Below, piece after piece: positions 15,830 through 26,279 of a DNA stretch of 55,269 nt. The notes beneath the pieces were generated by a model. The model saw only the letters and a program-made list of their open reading frames with translations. It was not told the origin of the DNA and did not search any database. Location: the NCBI RefSeq assembly GCF_000373365.1, contig NZ_KB891226.1, forward strand, positions 1 to 55,269. The letters run 5' to 3'. The position numbers and the translations under genes are program-made. How positions within the stretch are numbered: position 1 is the stretch's first letter; the number at the start of each line of letters is the position of its first letter. The stretch is from Parafrankia discariae. Lineage in GTDB: Bacteria > Actinomycetota > Actinomycetes > Frankiales > Frankiaceae.

Positions 15830-16717
15830 GTGACCGAGGGATGGGCCAGGCGCGTGTCGGAGTTCGAAAGCATCTGGAGTGACCTTCAAGGCGTCCCGTT
15901 CTCGCAGGGATACCTGGACGCCGCGGGCGTGCGGACGAGATATCTGCACGCCGGCGACAAGAACCAACCGGTGCTCGTCCTGTTACACGGCTCGGGCGGG
16001 CACGCCGAGGCCTACGTCCGCAATCTGGAGGCCCACGCCCGGCATTTCTCGACGTGGTCGATCGACATGCTCGGGCACGGGTACACGGGCCGGCCGGGTC
16101 ATCCCCTGGAGATCGCCCACTACGTGGAGCACCTGACCGCGGTGCTCGACACCATCGGCGCGGACCGGGCCCACATCAGCGGCGAGTCCCTCGGGGGCTG
16201 GGTCGCGGCCCGCGCGGCCGTCGACCATCCGGACCGGGTCGACCGGCTGGTGCTCAACACCGCCGGCGGGTCGCAGGCCGATCCGGTCGTCATGGCCCGG
16301 ATCCGCACCCTGTCGATGGCGGCGGTGGAGGACCCGGCCTGGTCGACCGTCCAGGCCCGGATCAAGTGGCTGATGGCGGACAAGACCAAGGACTACGACG
16401 ACCTCGTCGCCAGCCGGCAGCGCGTCTACCGGCAGCCCGGCTTCACCGCGGCGATGAGCGACATCATGGCGCTGCAGGATCCGACGATCAGGGCCCGCAA
16501 CCTGCTCGGCCCGGCCGAGTACGGCGCCATCACCGCACCCACGCTGGTGCTGTGGACGAGCGACGACCCGACCGCGGACGTCGAGGAGGGCAGCCGGATC
16601 GCCTCGATGATCCCGGGCGCCCGCTTCGAGGTGATGCCCGGCTGCGGCCACTGGCCCCAGTACGAGGACGCCAAGACCTTCAACCGCCTGCACGTCGACT
16701 TCCTGCTGGGGCGCTGA
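15830..16717 (+). CDS. mhpC: alpha/beta hydrolase, meta-cleavage product hydrolase (MhpC-like)
   Basis: Expected to split the C-C bond of a 2-hydroxy-6-oxo-dienoate ring-fission product, releasing a short acid and 2-hydroxypentadienoate. The 295-residue protein has the oxyanion motif [11 protein letters not shown], the nucleophile in SGESLGGW (serine near 119), an acid in WTSDDPTAD (about 245) and the histidine in GCGHWPQYE (about 273). GTG 15830 is the start. It is first in a colinear run of hydrolase, hydroxylase, extradiol dioxygenase, hydratase, acetaldehyde dehydrogenase and aldolase, which supports the pathway assignment. The exact aromatic substrate is inferred. Confidence 0.88.
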   Translation: MTEGWARRVSEFESIWSDLQGVPFSQGYLDAAGVRTRYLHAGDKNQPVLVLLHGSGGHAEAYVRNLEAHARHFSTWSIDMLGHGYTGRPGHPLEIAHYVEHLTAVLDTIGADRAHISGESLGGWVAARAAVDHPDRVDRLVLNTAGGSQADPVVMARIRTLSMAAVEDPAWSTVQARIKWLMADKTKDYDDLVASRQRVYRQPGFTAAMSDIMALQDPTIRARNLLGPAEYGAITAPTLVLWTSDDPTADVEEGSRIASMIPGARFEVMPGCGHWPQYEDAKTFNRLHVDFLLGR

Positions 16718-16719
16718 CC

Positions 16720-18456
16720 ATGGCCACGGACCTGCCCAACCCCGGCCCCGGCCCCAACCCCGGCCCCGGAGCCGGCGCCACCGCGCCGGCGGTCGTGCTG
16801 ATCGGCGCCGGGCCGGTGGGACTGACGCTCGCGAACCTGCTCGGCGGCCACGGTGTGCGCACCCTGGTGGTCGAGGAGCGGGAGACGCTGATCGACTACC
16901 CGCGCGGGGTCGGTCTGGACGACGAGTCGCTGCGCACCTTCCAGAGCACGGGCCTGGTCGACCGGATCCTGCCGCACACGAACCCCAACCAGGTGATGCG
17001 GTTCGTCGACGCGAAGCAGCGCGTGCTCGCCGAGATCGCGCCGACCAGCGAGCCGTTCGGCTGGCCGAAGCGCAACGGCTTCGTCCAGCCGCTGGTGGAC
17101 GCCGAGCTGCTGGCGGGGCTGCGGCGGTACGAGCATGTCGAGGTCCGCTGGAACCACCGGATGGAGTCACTGGAGCAGACCGCCGACGGGGTGACGGTGG
17201 GGCTGTCCGGGCCCGACGGCCCCTCGACCGTCACGGCCGGCCATGTCGTCGGCTGCGACGGCGGGCGCAGCGCCACCCGCCAGCTCATGGGGGTGTCGTT
17301 CGAGGGCACGACGTCGCCGACGCGCTGGCTCGTGGTCGACATCCGCCCCGACCCGCTCGGCCGGCCCAACGTGGACGTCGGCGCGGACCCGGCGCGTCCG
17401 TACGTGTCGGTGTCCATCGCGCACGGCATCCGCCGCTTCGAGTTCATGCTGCACGCGGACGAGGCCGACGAGGCGGCGGAGGACCCGGAGTTCATCGGCA
17501 CGATGCTCGCCCGGTTCGTCCCGCGCCCGGACCAGGTCAACATCATCCGGCGCCGGGTGTACACGCACCACTCGCGGATCGCCGGCTCCTTCCGCGCCGG
17601 GCGGGTCCTGATCGCCGGCGACGCCGCCCACCTGATGCCGGTCTGGCAGGGCCAGGGCTACAACAGCGGCATCCGGGACGCGGCCAACCTCGGCTGGAAG
17701 CTCGCCGCGGTGGCGAACGGCCTGGCCGGCGAGGCCCTGCTCGACACCTACGACGTCGAGCGCCGCCGGCACGCGCAGGCGATGATCGACCTGTCGACGA
17801 CCGTCGGGCGCATCATCTCCCCGACCAACCGGCGGGTCGCCACCGTGCGGGACTGGATCGCCCGGACGGCCTCGGCCGTGCCCGCGCTCAAGCAGTACGT
17901 CGTGGAGATGCGGTTCAAACCGATGCCGCGGTACGTCGAGGGCGCGGTCGTGCACACGGAGCCGATCCGGGCGAACTCGCCGGTCGGGACCCTGTTCATC
18001 CAGCCGCGGGTCGACACCCGCGAGCGGGAGAACGTCCGGCTCGACGACGTGCTCGGGCCCTGGTTCGCCGTGCTGTGCTGGAACAACGACCCGTACGAGC
18101 TGCTCGGCCCCGAGACGTTCGCGAGGTGGAAGGCGCTCGGCGCGACCTTCGTCGCGCTGCGGCCGCTCACCCAGCTGCACTGGGCCGACCAGGACCACCC
18201 GGACGTCGTGGTGGTCGGGGACCGTACCGGCGCGCTCAAGTCCTGGTTCGACGCGCACGAGGAGTCCGTGCTCTTCCTGCGGCCCGACCGGTGTGTGGCC
18301 GGTGCCTGCGTCGCCCAGCTGACCTCCGAACTGGCCGCGTCGCTCGTCGGCGCGCTGTCCCTCACCCCGGGAGCCGAGGATGGCGCTCGCCCTCTGCTGC
18401 ATGTCGCACAGTCCGCTGCTCGGTCTGCCCGGCCCGCCGCCGTCTCTGCTGGCTGA
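16720..18456 (+). CDS. mhpA: FAD-dependent aromatic hydroxylase, 3-(3-hydroxyphenyl)propionate hydroxylase type
   Basis: Adds a hydroxyl group to a phenolic side-chain acid using NADH, FAD and oxygen. The 578-residue class A flavoprotein has [17 protein letters not shown] at about 28-44, the DG motif [10 protein letters not shown] (about 178) and the GD motif [21 protein letters not shown] (about 299), followed by [10 protein letters not shown], very typical of MhpA. A proline/glycine-rich tail ([12 protein letters not shown]) precedes the fold. ATG 16720 is two bases after the hydrolase stop. The last 77 bases overlap the dioxygenase gene in another frame, so its final about 25 residues are double-coding. 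Confidence 0.9.
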   Translation: MATDLPNPGPGPNPGPGAGATAPAVVLIGAGPVGLTLANLLGGHGVRTLVVEERETLIDYPRGVGLDDESLRTFQSTGLVDRILPHTNPNQVMRFVDAKQRVLAEIAPTSEPFGWPKRNGFVQPLVDAELLAGLRRYEHVEVRWNHRMESLEQTADGVTVGLSGPDGPSTVTAGHVVGCDGGRSATRQLMGVSFEGTTSPTRWLVVDIRPDPLGRPNVDVGADPARPYVSVSIAHGIRRFEFMLHADEADEAAEDPEFIGTMLARFVPRPDQVNIIRRRVYTHHSRIAGSFRAGRVLIAGDAAHLMPVWQGQGYNSGIRDAANLGWKLAAVANGLAGEALLDTYDVERRRHAQAMIDLSTTVGRIISPTNRRVATVRDWIARTASAVPALKQYVVEMRFKPMPRYVEGAVVHTEPIRANSPVGTLFIQPRVDTRERENVRLDDVLGPWFAVLCWNNDPYELLGPETFARWKALGATFVALRPLTQLHWADQDHPDVVVVGDRTGALKSWFDAHEESVLFLRPDRCVAGACVAQLTSELAASLVGALSLTPGAEDGARPLLHVAQSAARSARPAAVSAG

Positions 18457-19315
18457 CGTCGGCACGGCGCTCGCCGCCGCCCGGGACGCGGTGCGTGAGT
18501 ACGACCCGGAGCTGGTCGTCCTGTTCGCCCCGGACCACTACAACGGCTTCTTCTACCGGCTCATGCCGCCGTTCTGCGTCGGCACCGCGGCGCGCGGCGT
18601 CGGCGACTACGGGACGCAGAGCGGCGAGCTCGACGTCCCCGCCGAGCTCGCCTACGGCCTCGCGGAGGCGGCCTGGGCGGCCGACGTCGACGTGGCCGTC
18701 TCGACCGGCATGGACGTCGACCACGGCACGGTGCAGCCGCTGGCGGCGCTCTTCGGCGACATCGCGGCCCGTCCGGTGGTCCCGGTCTTCGTCAACTCGG
18801 TGGCGGTCCCGCTGGCGCCGCTGCGGCGGGCCCGGCTGCTGGGGGCCGCGATCGGCCGCTACCTGGCCGGCCTCGACCGGCGGGTGCTCGTGCTGGGTTC
18901 GGGCGGGCTCTCGCACGACCCGCCCGTCCCGAACCTGGCCAGCCCGCCGGAGGTGCTCGAGCGCATCGTGCACGGACGGCCGCCGACCGCCGGTGAGCGG
19001 CAGGCCCGGCAGAGCGCGGTGATCGAGGCGGCGGCGAGCTTCGCCCGCGGTACGGCCGACCTGCGACCGCTCAATCCCGAGTGGGACCGGCGGGTGCTCG
19101 ACGTCCTCGACCAGGGCCGGCTGGCCGAGCTGGACGGATGGACGAACGAGGGGATCACCCGGGAGGGCGGCAACTCCGCGCACGAGATACGCACGTGGGT
19201 CGCCGCGTTCGCGGCGCTGGCCGCGGCGGGGCCGTACCAGGTGCGGACCAGCTATTACCGGCCCGCGCCCGAGCTGATCGCCGGCTTCGCCGTGCGGACG
19301 GCCTTCCCGCGATGA
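18380..19315 (+). CDS. mhpB: extradiol ring-cleavage dioxygenase, 2,3-dihydroxyphenylpropionate 1,2-dioxygenase type
   Basis: Opens the catechol ring next to the hydroxyls (meta cleavage) with Fe(II). The 311-residue class III (LigB-fold) enzyme opens with [15 protein letters not shown] and has [11 protein letters not shown]. Two histidines, H115 in [11 protein letters not shown] and H179 in GGLSHDPP, match by position the two catalytic histidines known in E. coli MhpB. ATG 18380 is preceded by GGGAGCCGAGG. The gene begins inside the hydroxylase gene (77-base overlap). It supplies the substrate of the hydrolase encoded first in the operon. Confidence 0.93.
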   Translation: MALALCCMSHSPLLGLPGPPPSLLADVGTALAAARDAVREYDPELVVLFAPDHYNGFFYRLMPPFCVGTAARGVGDYGTQSGELDVPAELAYGLAEAAWAADVDVAVSTGMDVDHGTVQPLAALFGDIAARPVVPVFVNSVAVPLAPLRRARLLGAAIGRYLAGLDRRVLVLGSGGLSHDPPVPNLASPPEVLERIVHGRPPTAGERQARQSAVIEAAASFARGTADLRPLNPEWDRRVLDVLDQGRLAELDGWTNEGITREGGNSAHEIRTWVAAFAALAAAGPYQVRTSYYRPAPELIAGFAVRTAFPR

Positions 19316-19367
19316 GGCCGGCGTCCACCCGCGGGCAGTGCTCGCCCCGACGATTCCGAGGTGCCGT

Positions 19368-20180
19368 GTGACTGGCAGCGTTGTGACCGGCGGCGTGGGC
19401 CGCGAGGCGATCGAGGCCGCCGTCGCGCGGCTCGACCGGGCGGCGGTCGAGCACGTGCCGTGCGCGCCGGTCGCCGACCTGATCGGCCCGAGCGACATCG
19501 ACGCGGCCTACGCGGTGCAGTCGGCGCTCACCGCGCTGCGGGTGTCCCGCGGCGCGCGGGTCGTCGGCCGCAAGATCGGTCTCACCTCGCCGGCCGTCCA
19601 ACGCCAGGTCGGCGTGGACCGGCCCGACTTCGGCGTGCTCTTCGACGACATGAACTACGCCTCGGGCGCCACGGTGCCGTTCGGTCGGCTGCTGCAGCCC
19701 CGGGCCGAAGCCGAGATCGCCTTCATCCTCGCCACGGACATCGTCGACCCGGAGCCCGCCGCCGTCCGGGCGGCGGTCGGCAGCGCGGTCGCGGCGATCG
19801 AGGTCGTCGACAGCCGGGTCGCGGACTGGCGGATCCGCATCACCGACACGGTGGCGGACAACGCCTCCAGCGGCGTCTTCGTGCTGGGCGACCGGCATCT
19901 CACCCTGGACGAGTTCACTCCGGCCGACGTGTCGATGCGGATGCTGCGCAACGGCGTGACGGCCAGCACCGGGACGGGGCGGGCGTGCCTCGGCGACCCG
20001 CTCAGCGCGCTGGCGTGGCTCGCGCGCACGGCACTGGACTTCGGGGATCCGCTCCGAAGCGGCGACATCGTCCTGTCCGGGGCGCTCGGTCCGCTTGCCC
20101 CCATCGAGCCCGGCGACGTGATCCAAGCCGAGGTCGGCCCCCTGGGCCCGGTAACGGCGACGTTCGAGAAGGAAGGCTGA
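19368..20180 (+). CDS. mhpD: 2-keto-4-pentenoate hydratase
   Basis: Hydrates 2-hydroxypenta-2,4-dienoate to 4-hydroxy-2-oxovalerate. The 270-residue protein has family blocks [41 protein letters not shown] and [14 protein letters not shown] chose GTG 19368 because GAGG lies six bases upstream; GTG 19338 would add ten unmatched residues. Four bases separate its stop from the acetaldehyde dehydrogenase start. The C-terminus ([20 protein letters not shown]) matches the family. Confidence 0.92.
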   Translation: MTGSVVTGGVGREAIEAAVARLDRAAVEHVPCAPVADLIGPSDIDAAYAVQSALTALRVSRGARVVGRKIGLTSPAVQRQVGVDRPDFGVLFDDMNYASGATVPFGRLLQPRAEAEIAFILATDIVDPEPAAVRAAVGSAVAAIEVVDSRVADWRIRITDTVADNASSGVFVLGDRHLTLDEFTPADVSMRMLRNGVTASTGTGRACLGDPLSALAWLARTALDFGDPLRSGDIVLSGALGPLAPIEPGDVIQAEVGPLGPVTATFEKEG

Positions 20181-20184
20181 CACC

Positions 20185-21111
20185 GTGCAACAGGTGGCGA
20201 TCATCGGGTCCGGGAACATCGGCACCGACCTCCTGATCAAGATCAAACGAAGGTCCGAGTCGCTGAGCGTGGCGGCCATGGTGGGGATCGACCCGGAGTC
20301 GGACGGCCTCGCCCGCGCCAGGCGGCTGGGCGTCGCCACGACCTCCGACGGGGTGGCCGGTCTCCTGGCGATGCCCGAGTTCGAACAGGCCGGCATCGTG
20401 CTCGACGCCACGAGCGCGAACGCCCACCGCGCGAACGCGGCGGCGCTGGCCCCGTACGGCCGGCGGCTGATCGACCTCACCCCGGCGGCCCTCGGGCCGT
20501 TCGTCGTACCGGCGGTCAACCTCGACGAGCACCTGAGCGCCCCCAACGTCAACATGACGACCTGCGGCGGGCAGGCCACCGTCCCGATCGTCGCGGCGGT
20601 CTCCCGGGTCACCCCGGTGGCCTACGCGGAGATCGTCGCCACGGTGGCGTCGAAGTCCGCCGGGCCCGGCACCCGCGCCAACATCGACGAGTTCACCGAG
20701 ACGACGGCGCACGCGCTGGAGTCGGTGGGCGGCGCGCGGCGCGGCAAGGCGATCATCATCCTGAACCCGGCCGAGCCGCCGCTCATCATGCGCGACACCG
20801 TGCTGTGCCTGGTCGGCGACGTCGACCGGGACGCGGTCACCGAGTCGATCCACCGGATGATCGCGGACGTCGCCGCCTACGTGCCCGGCTACCGCCTGAA
20901 GCAGGACGTGCAGTTCACCCCCGTGGACCCGGCCGAGATGCGCATTCTCCTGCCGGACGACACGGTCGACGTCCGCTGGAAGGTGAGCGTGTTCCTCGAG
21001 GTGGAGGGCGCCGCGCACTATCTGCCGGCCTACGCCGGCAACCTGGACATCATGACGTCGGCGGCCGTGCGGGTCGCCGAGCGCATCGCGGGATCCGAGG
21101 TGACGGCATGA
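20185..21111 (+). CDS. mhpF: acetaldehyde dehydrogenase (acylating)
   Basis: Converts acetaldehyde, channelled from the aldolase, to acetyl-CoA with NAD+ and CoA. The 308-residue protein has the N-terminal NAD fold [17 protein letters not shown], a [14 protein letters not shown] active-site loop with catalytic cysteine C127, and the C-terminal [20 protein letters not shown] segment. The final ATGA overlaps the aldolase start, in line with the stable heterotetramer these two enzymes form in DmpFG/MhpEF systems. Confidence 0.95.
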   Translation: MQQVAIIGSGNIGTDLLIKIKRRSESLSVAAMVGIDPESDGLARARRLGVATTSDGVAGLLAMPEFEQAGIVLDATSANAHRANAAALAPYGRRLIDLTPAALGPFVVPAVNLDEHLSAPNVNMTTCGGQATVPIVAAVSRVTPVAYAEIVATVASKSAGPGTRANIDEFTETTAHALESVGGARRGKAIIILNPAEPPLIMRDTVLCLVGDVDRDAVTESIHRMIADVAAYVPGYRLKQDVQFTPVDPAEMRILLPDDTVDVRWKVSVFLEVEGAAHYLPAYAGNLDIMTSAAVRVAERIAGSEVTA

Positions 21112-22118
21112 GCGGGCCGAACATCTATCTGCAGGACGTCACCCTGCGGGACGGGATGCACGCCATCCGGCACCGGGTCGACCCGGAGCGGGTCGGCGCC
21201 ATCGTGGCCGCTCTCGACAAGGCGGGCGTCCGGGCGATCGAGGTCACCCACGGTGACGGGCTGGCCGGCTCCAGCCTGACGTACGGCCCCGGCAGCCACA
21301 CCAACTGGGAGTGGATCGAGGCGGCGGTCACCAACGCCTCGCAGGCCACCATCACCACGCTGCTGCTGCCGGGCGTGGGCACGATCGCCGATCTGCGCCG
21401 CGCGCACGCGATGGGGGTCGGCTCGGTCCGCGTCGCGACGCACTGCACCGAGGCGGACGTCGCCGCCCAGCACATCGCCGCGGCGCGCGAGCTCGGGATG
21501 GACGTCTCCGGCTTCCTGATGATGAGCCACATGGCCGAGCCGGCGGAGCTGGCCGCCCAGGCCAAGCTGATGGAGTCGTACGGGGCGCACTGTGTCTACG
21601 TCACCGACTCGGGCGGCCGGCTGACCACCGACCGCGTGCGCGAGCGGGTCCGTGCCTACCGCGACGTCCTGCGCCCGGACACCCAGATCGGCATCCACGC
21701 GCACGAGAACCTCTCGCTGTCGGTCGCCAACTCGTTCGCCGCGGTCGAGGAGGGCGCCTATCGCGTCGACGCGTCGCTCGCCGGGCAGGGAGCCGGCGCC
21801 GGCAACTGCCCGATCGAGCCGTTCGTCGCGGTCGCGCTGCTGCTGGGCTGGGATCTCGACTGCGACCTGCTCGCGCTGGAGGACGCGGCCGAGGACCTGG
21901 TCCGGCCGTTGCAGGACCGCCCCGTCCGGGTCGACCGCGAGACGCTCACGCTCGGCTTCGCGGGCGTGTACTCCAGTTTCCTCCGGCACGCCGAAATAGC
22001 CGCCGAGACCTACGGCGTGGACGCCCGCAGCATCCTGATCGAGGCGGGCCGGCGAAAACTGGTCGGCGGCCAGGAGGACATGCTCGTCGACATCGCCCTG
22101 GCGATACAGCCCAAGTAA
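21108..22118 (+). CDS. mhpE: 4-hydroxy-2-oxovalerate aldolase
   Basis: Splits 4-hydroxy-2-oxovalerate into pyruvate and acetaldehyde. The 336-residue HMGL-type TIM barrel has the metal/catalytic start [16 protein letters not shown] (R14, D15, H18), VTDSGGRLT, and the metal histidines in [15 protein letters not shown]. The C-terminal communication domain that docks on MhpF is present ([19 protein letters not shown]). ATG 21108 overlaps the MhpF stop by four bases. It completes the route from a dihydroxyphenyl acid to pyruvate and acetyl-CoA. Confidence 0.95.
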   Translation: MSGPNIYLQDVTLRDGMHAIRHRVDPERVGAIVAALDKAGVRAIEVTHGDGLAGSSLTYGPGSHTNWEWIEAAVTNASQATITTLLLPGVGTIADLRRAHAMGVGSVRVATHCTEADVAAQHIAAARELGMDVSGFLMMSHMAEPAELAAQAKLMESYGAHCVYVTDSGGRLTTDRVRERVRAYRDVLRPDTQIGIHAHENLSLSVANSFAAVEEGAYRVDASLAGQGAGAGNCPIEPFVAVALLLGWDLDCDLLALEDAAEDLVRPLQDRPVRVDRETLTLGFAGVYSSFLRHAEIAAETYGVDARSILIEAGRRKLVGGQEDMLVDIALAIQPK

Positions 22119-22234
22119 GCCCGCGATAACTGGCGGATGCCCGCAGGGCGCTTTCAGCGCTTTGCCGCTTCCGCGTTCCCCTTCCGCTGTGCCGTGCCCC
22201 GCATGCTGCTTTTCGTGTGCCCGAGGAGGCCATG

Positions 22235-23425
22235 ATGCCCGCCAACGACATCCCGGTGTTCGACGCCGACAACCATCTGTACGAGACCAAGGACGCGCTG
22301 ACGAAGTTCCTGCCCGCCCGTTACAAGGGCGTCGTCGACTATGTCGACGTCCACGGCCGGACGAAGATCGTGGTGCGGGGGCAGATCAGCGACTACATCC
22401 CGAACCCGACCTTCGACGTGGTCGCCCGCCCGGGTGCGCAGGAGGACTACTACCGGCACGGAAACCCGGAGGGCAAGTCGCACCGGGAGATCTTCGGGGC
22501 GCCGGTGCGCTGCATCGATGCCTGGCGGGAGCCGGCGGCCCGGCTGAAGCTCATGGACGAGCAGGGCCTGGACCGCACCCTGATGTTCCCGACGCTGGCC
22601 AGCCTCATCGAGGAGCGGATGCGGGACGACCCGGACCTGATCCACGCCGTCGTCCACTCCCTCAACGAGTGGCTGTACGAGACCTGGCAGTTCAACTACG
22701 AGGGCCTCGACCGCATCTTCACCACCCCGGTGATCTCCCTGCCGATCGTGGAGAAGGCGATCGAGGAACTGGAGTGGGTGCTGGAGCGCGGAGCCAGGGC
22801 GATCCTCATCCGCCCGGCGCCGGTGCCCGGCCTGCGCGGGACGCGCTCGTTCGGGCTGCCGGAGTTCGACCCGTTCTGGGAGCGGGTGCAGGAGGCCGAC
22901 ATCCTGGTCACGCTGCACTCGTCGGACAGCGGCTACGACCGCTACTACAGCGACTGGACGGGCACCAGCTCCGAGATGCTGCCGTTCAAGCCCAGCGCGT
23001 TCCGGATGCTGCAGGCCTGGCGGCCGGTGGAGGACGCGGTGGCGGCGCTGGTCTGCCACGGCGCGCTGTCCCGGTTCCCCCGGCTGAAGATCGCCGTGGT
23101 CGAGAACGGCAGCAGCTGGGTCGCGCCGCTGCTGCTGTCGATCAAGGATCTCTACAAGAAGCTGCCGCAGGACTTCACGGAGGACCCGGTCGAGGTCATC
23201 AAGCGGAACATCAACATCAGCCCGTTCTGGGAGGAGGACCTGGGCGCGCTCGCCGAGCTCATCGGGGAGGACCGGGTGCTGTTCGGGTCCGACTACCCGC
23301 ACCCGGAGGGGCTGGCGAGCCCGCTGACCTACCTCGACGAGCTCAAGCACCTGCCCGAGTCGACCACCCGCAAGATCATGGGTGGCAACCTCGCCCGGCT
23401 GATGAACATCTCGGTCCCGGCCTAG
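22235..23425 (+). CDS. amidohydrolase family 2 protein (LigW/decarboxylase-like)
   Basis: The 396-residue metal-dependent TIM barrel of the COG2159 group shows the N-terminal FDADNHLYE metal motif, PTLASLIEERMRDD, a strand with histidine ILVTLHSSDSGYDRYY, LVCHGALSRFPRLKIAVVEN and the terminal metal aspartate in VLFGSDYPHPEG. Relatives decarboxylate or hydrate aromatic acids. AGGAGG at 22224-22229 suits ATG 22235 (or 22232). It lies 116 bases after the aldolase and before a strong hairpin, so it is probably the last gene of the mhp-type transcript. A 433-residue relative is at 38.3 kb. The reaction is not assigned. Confidence 0.85.
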   Translation: MPANDIPVFDADNHLYETKDALTKFLPARYKGVVDYVDVHGRTKIVVRGQISDYIPNPTFDVVARPGAQEDYYRHGNPEGKSHREIFGAPVRCIDAWREPAARLKLMDEQGLDRTLMFPTLASLIEERMRDDPDLIHAVVHSLNEWLYETWQFNYEGLDRIFTTPVISLPIVEKAIEELEWVLERGARAILIRPAPVPGLRGTRSFGLPEFDPFWERVQEADILVTLHSSDSGYDRYYSDWTGTSSEMLPFKPSAFRMLQAWRPVEDAVAALVCHGALSRFPRLKIAVVENGSSWVAPLLLSIKDLYKKLPQDFTEDPVEVIKRNINISPFWEEDLGALAELIGEDRVLFGSDYPHPEGLASPLTYLDELKHLPESTTRKIMGGNLARLMNISVPA

Positions 23426-23478
23426 CCGGACCGGTTCCCCGGGGGGCGGGTCACGGACCCGTTCCCGGGACACGGCTC

Positions 23479-23516
23479 AGGGCGGCGCTCCCCCCGGGGG
23501 GTGGGAGCGCCGCCCT
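23479..23516. terminator. strong hairpin terminator between convergent genes
   Basis: AGGGCGGCGCTCCC (23479-23492) pairs perfectly with GGGAGCGCCGCCCT (23503-23516): 14 base pairs with a 10-base loop. It follows the amidohydrolase stop and precedes the helicase stop on the other strand, so it can serve both. No T tract is present. Confidence 0.75.
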
Positions 23517-23574
23517 GTGGTGACGCGGCCAGAACGGACCTGAGCTCATGTTGTGTGGGTGTGACCGAGCCTGA

Positions 23575-25029
23575 TCAGCGGGCGCGGCGTGCGCTGAACA
23601 TCGCGGCGCTGTGGGTCGGTCGCGCCCTGGACCGCTCCGCGGGCGACGGGCCGGCCTCGTGATCGGGCGAGCTGGTACGAGCCGTGGCCACGGGCGGTCG
23701 AGACGCCGTGGACCGTCCGGCGCGGCGGCCGTGGTTGCCGGCGGGGCGGCGTCCACGCCGTCTGCCCGTTCGAGGTGTCGGCTCGGCGCCGGGGTCTTCA
23801 CCGACCGGCAGGCGCTGGGCTGGAGTGGTTCTGGTCTCCGCCTGGATCGCGGCCACGGGGCTGGTGAGCGACCGGGTGCCGGGGGCGAGTGCGGAGAGTA
23901 TCGGGTGATCGGCGGATGCGACCCGGGTGGTCGTCGGCCTGATGCCGGCGGCGCGGGCCAGTTGCGTCACCTCACGGATCTGCTCCGTGGTCGCCAGGGT
24001 GATGACGGTGCCGCTGTTGCCGGCGCGCGCGGTGCGCCCGGAACGGTGCAGGTATGCCTTGTGGTCGGCCGGTGGGTCGGCGTGGATCACGAGTGCCACG
24101 TTGTCGACATGGATGCCGCGGGCGGCGATGTCCGTGGCGACCAGCGCCGAGGCCCGGCCGGTGTGGAAGTCGTCGAGGTTGCGGGTGCGGGCGTTCTGGC
24201 TCAGGTTGCCGTGCAGCTCGACCGCACGCACGCCGGCGCGGTTGAGCTGGCGGGCCAGAGCCTTGGCGCCGTGCTTCGTGCGGGTGAACACGACCGCGCG
24301 GCCCGGGGCGCTGGACAGGTCGACGAGCACGGGAAGCCGGCTGTCCCGCTCGACGTGCAGCAGATGGTGCGCCATCGTGCCCACCGGGGACTGGGCGGAG
24401 TCGGCCTCGTGTACCGCGGGCCTGCTGAGGTACTGGCGCACCAGGGTGTCGATGGCCTTGTCCAGGGTCGCCGAGAACAGCATGCGCTGCCCACCGGCCG
24501 GGGTCTGGCCGATCAGCCGGCGCACCGCGGGCAGGAACCCCAGATCGGCCATGTGGTCGGCCTCGTCCAGCACGACGATCTTCACCTGGGCCAGCGAGCA
24601 GCGCCCCCGCGCGAGGAGATCCTCCAGCCGGCCGGGGCAGGCCACGACGATGTCGACACCCCGCCGGATCGCGGCCACCTGCGGTTCCTGACCGACGCCG
24701 CCGAACACGGTGCACGAGGTGAGGCCGGCCGCGGCGGCCAGCGGTCGCAGCGCCGTGTCGATCTGCGCGGCGAGTTCGCGGGTGGGCGCCAGAACCAGCG
24801 CGCGCGGAGCCCCGGCCCGGGCCCGGGGCCCGCCGGACAGCCGCGCGACCATGGGCAGGAGGAACGCGAGCGTCTTGCCGGACCCCGTGCGGCCGCGGCC
24901 GAGGATGTCACGTCCGGCGAGCGCGTCCGGCAGCGTCGCCCGCTGGATGGGGGTGGGGGTCTCGATGGCGAGACGGGTGAGAACGTCGGTCAGGCGCGTG
25001 GGCACGCCGAGATCGGTGAACGAAGACAA
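23575..25029 (-). CDS. DEAD-box ATP-dependent RNA helicase
   Basis: Unwinds RNA secondary structure using ATP. The 484-residue protein has the full motif order: F...TPTPIQ (Q motif), Walker A GRGRTGSGKT at 44-53, PTRELA, GG, CPGRL, DEAD in VVLDEADHM (about 154), SAT (about 188), then VVFTRTKHGAK, ATDIAARGIHV and HRSGRTARAG. The C-terminal 100 residues are Arg/Pro/Thr-rich and probably disordered, as in RhlE-type helicases. The start is TTG 25029 (protein start MSSFTDLGVP); no ATG fits. It is unrelated in role to the catabolic genes and looks like a housekeeping neighbour. The 278-base upstream gap (25030-25307) shows no gene. Confidence 0.95.
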   Translation of the reverse strand: MSSFTDLGVPTRLTDVLTRLAIETPTPIQRATLPDALAGRDILGRGRTGSGKTLAFLLPMVARLSGGPRARAGAPRALVLAPTRELAAQIDTALRPLAAAAGLTSCTVFGGVGQEPQVAAIRRGVDIVVACPGRLEDLLARGRCSLAQVKIVVLDEADHMADLGFLPAVRRLIGQTPAGGQRMLFSATLDKAIDTLVRQYLSRPAVHEADSAQSPVGTMAHHLLHVERDSRLPVLVDLSSAPGRAVVFTRTKHGAKALARQLNRAGVRAVELHGNLSQNARTRNLDDFHTGRASALVATDIAARGIHVDNVALVIHADPPADHKAYLHRSGRTARAGNSGTVITLATTEQIREVTQLARAAGIRPTTTRVASADHPILSALAPGTRSLTSPVAAIQAETRTTPAQRLPVGEDPGAEPTPRTGRRRGRRPAGNHGRRAGRSTASRPPVATARTSSPDHEAGPSPAERSRARPTHSAAMFSARRAR

Positions 25030-25307
25030 GAAGAATCTCTATCTGTGCGGGTGTCCCGCCGACAACCGGGGATCCGAGGATCTCGGCCGGTTACGCGCGG
25101 AGCGGAAGCCCGATGCTGAGAGGCAGGCGCTACGACGCGCGGACAACTCGCGGCAGGAGCTCGACGAGCTGATGGAGCCAGCATAGCCGGTCCGCGCGCC
25201 GCATCGGTGCCCACAAGTGCGGTGAGGTCGTCGGCGGGCAACGGGCCGTCGCGGGAGGCCGCGCCGGCGGTGGGCCCCACCCAGGGTGCGTCGCACCTGA
25301 CAGAGCC

Positions 25308-26165
25308 CTACTGGGTGGCGGCGGCCGCCGACCCGCTCAGCGCGGCGCAGATGCCGCCGTCCACGAGGATGTCGACGCCGGTCACGAACCGGGCGCTGTC
25401 GGACAGCAGGAAGGCGACGACGTCGGCGACGTCCTGCGCCTGCCCGATGCGGCCGAGCGGAGTCTGGTCCACCAGGGTCTGCATGATCGTGTGGGTCTCG
25501 GCCTCCTGCCGGCCCTGCGGAGTGTCGATGATCCCCGGGGAGAGGGAGCAGACGCGCCCGCCGAGCGGACCGACCCGCACCGCCTCCTGGCGGGCGAAGC
25601 GCTGCACCCCGCGCTTGGCCCACGAGTAGGCCATGCCGGGGTCCTCGACGACGGGCCCGAGGGCCTCCTGAAGGCGGTCGAGGAAGTCCTCGGCGAGCGG
25701 GTCGTCCAGCACGGCGTCGGCCGCCGGATCGGCCTCGCTGATCTGCAGGTACGGCGCCATGGAGGCGAAGCACACCAGCGCCGTCCCGGCGGTGGTGAGC
25801 GGGCGCAGGGCCGCTGCGAGCAGTGCCGTCCCGACGAGGTCGACGGCGAAGATGCGGCGCCAGTCGGCCATGGTCGGGGAGATGCCCGCGGCGTGCGCGA
25901 CGGCGCGCAGCGTGCCGAGCTCGCCGGCCCGCGCCGCGAGCCGGTCCAGTCCCTCCCGGTCGGTGACGTCGAGGACGAACGCCTCGACGGTGGTCGCGCT
26001 CGCCGGCCACCGCTTCGCCAGCGCCGTCACCGACTCGTCCCGGTCGACGAGCAGCAGCGCGTCGACCGTGCCGTCGAGGCGCTGCGCGCAGGCCAGGCCC
26101 ATACCGCGACCGGCACCGGTCACGATGCCCACCGTCCCGGCGGCCCGGGTGCCATTCCTGGTCAA
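25308..26165 (-). CDS. short-chain dehydrogenase/reductase
   Basis: NAD(P)-dependent alcohol/ketone oxidoreductase of 285 residues. TGAGRGMG (about 16-23) is the cofactor glycine motif, LDVTD marks the adenine pocket, AHAAGISP replaces the usual NNAG, and the catalytic set is S in CFASMAP with Y-x3-K in YSWAKRG. The C-terminus has SPGIIDTP and FVTGVDILVDGGICAA. Start TTG 26165, with GGAGGAG just upstream. The stretch LEEL-like insertion between strands 5 and 6 (about 150-180) is longer than in standard SDRs. It is separated from the VOC gene by a 20-bp stem hairpin. Confidence 0.88.
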   Translation of the reverse strand: MTRNGTRAAGTVGIVTGAGRGMGLACAQRLDGTVDALLLVDRDESVTALAKRWPASATTVEAFVLDVTDREGLDRLAARAGELGTLRAVAHAAGISPTMADWRRIFAVDLVGTALLAAALRPLTTAGTALVCFASMAPYLQISEADPAADAVLDDPLAEDFLDRLQEALGPVVEDPGMAYSWAKRGVQRFARQEAVRVGPLGGRVCSLSPGIIDTPQGRQEAETHTIMQTLVDQTPLGRIGQAQDVADVVAFLLSDSARFVTGVDILVDGGICAALSGSAAAATQ

Positions 26166-26215
26166 GGCTCCTCCACTTCCCTGTGGCTTGACTGGTCGAA
26201 GCGTGCGGCGAGGTC

Positions 26216-26273
26216 CGCCGACGGCGCGGGCCCGGTCCGGGGGGACTACCCGGCCGGGCCCGCGCCGTCGGCG
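26216..26273 (-). terminator. 20-bp perfect-stem hairpin downstream of the VOC gene
   Basis: Positions 26216-26235 and 26254-26273 are perfectly complementary over 20 bases (arm CGCCGACGGCGCGGGCCCGG) with an 18-base loop. It starts seven bases after the VOC stop and lies upstream of the SDR gene on the same strand, so it should end or strongly reduce read-through. Confidence 0.75.
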
Positions 26274-26279
26274 GGCGGC

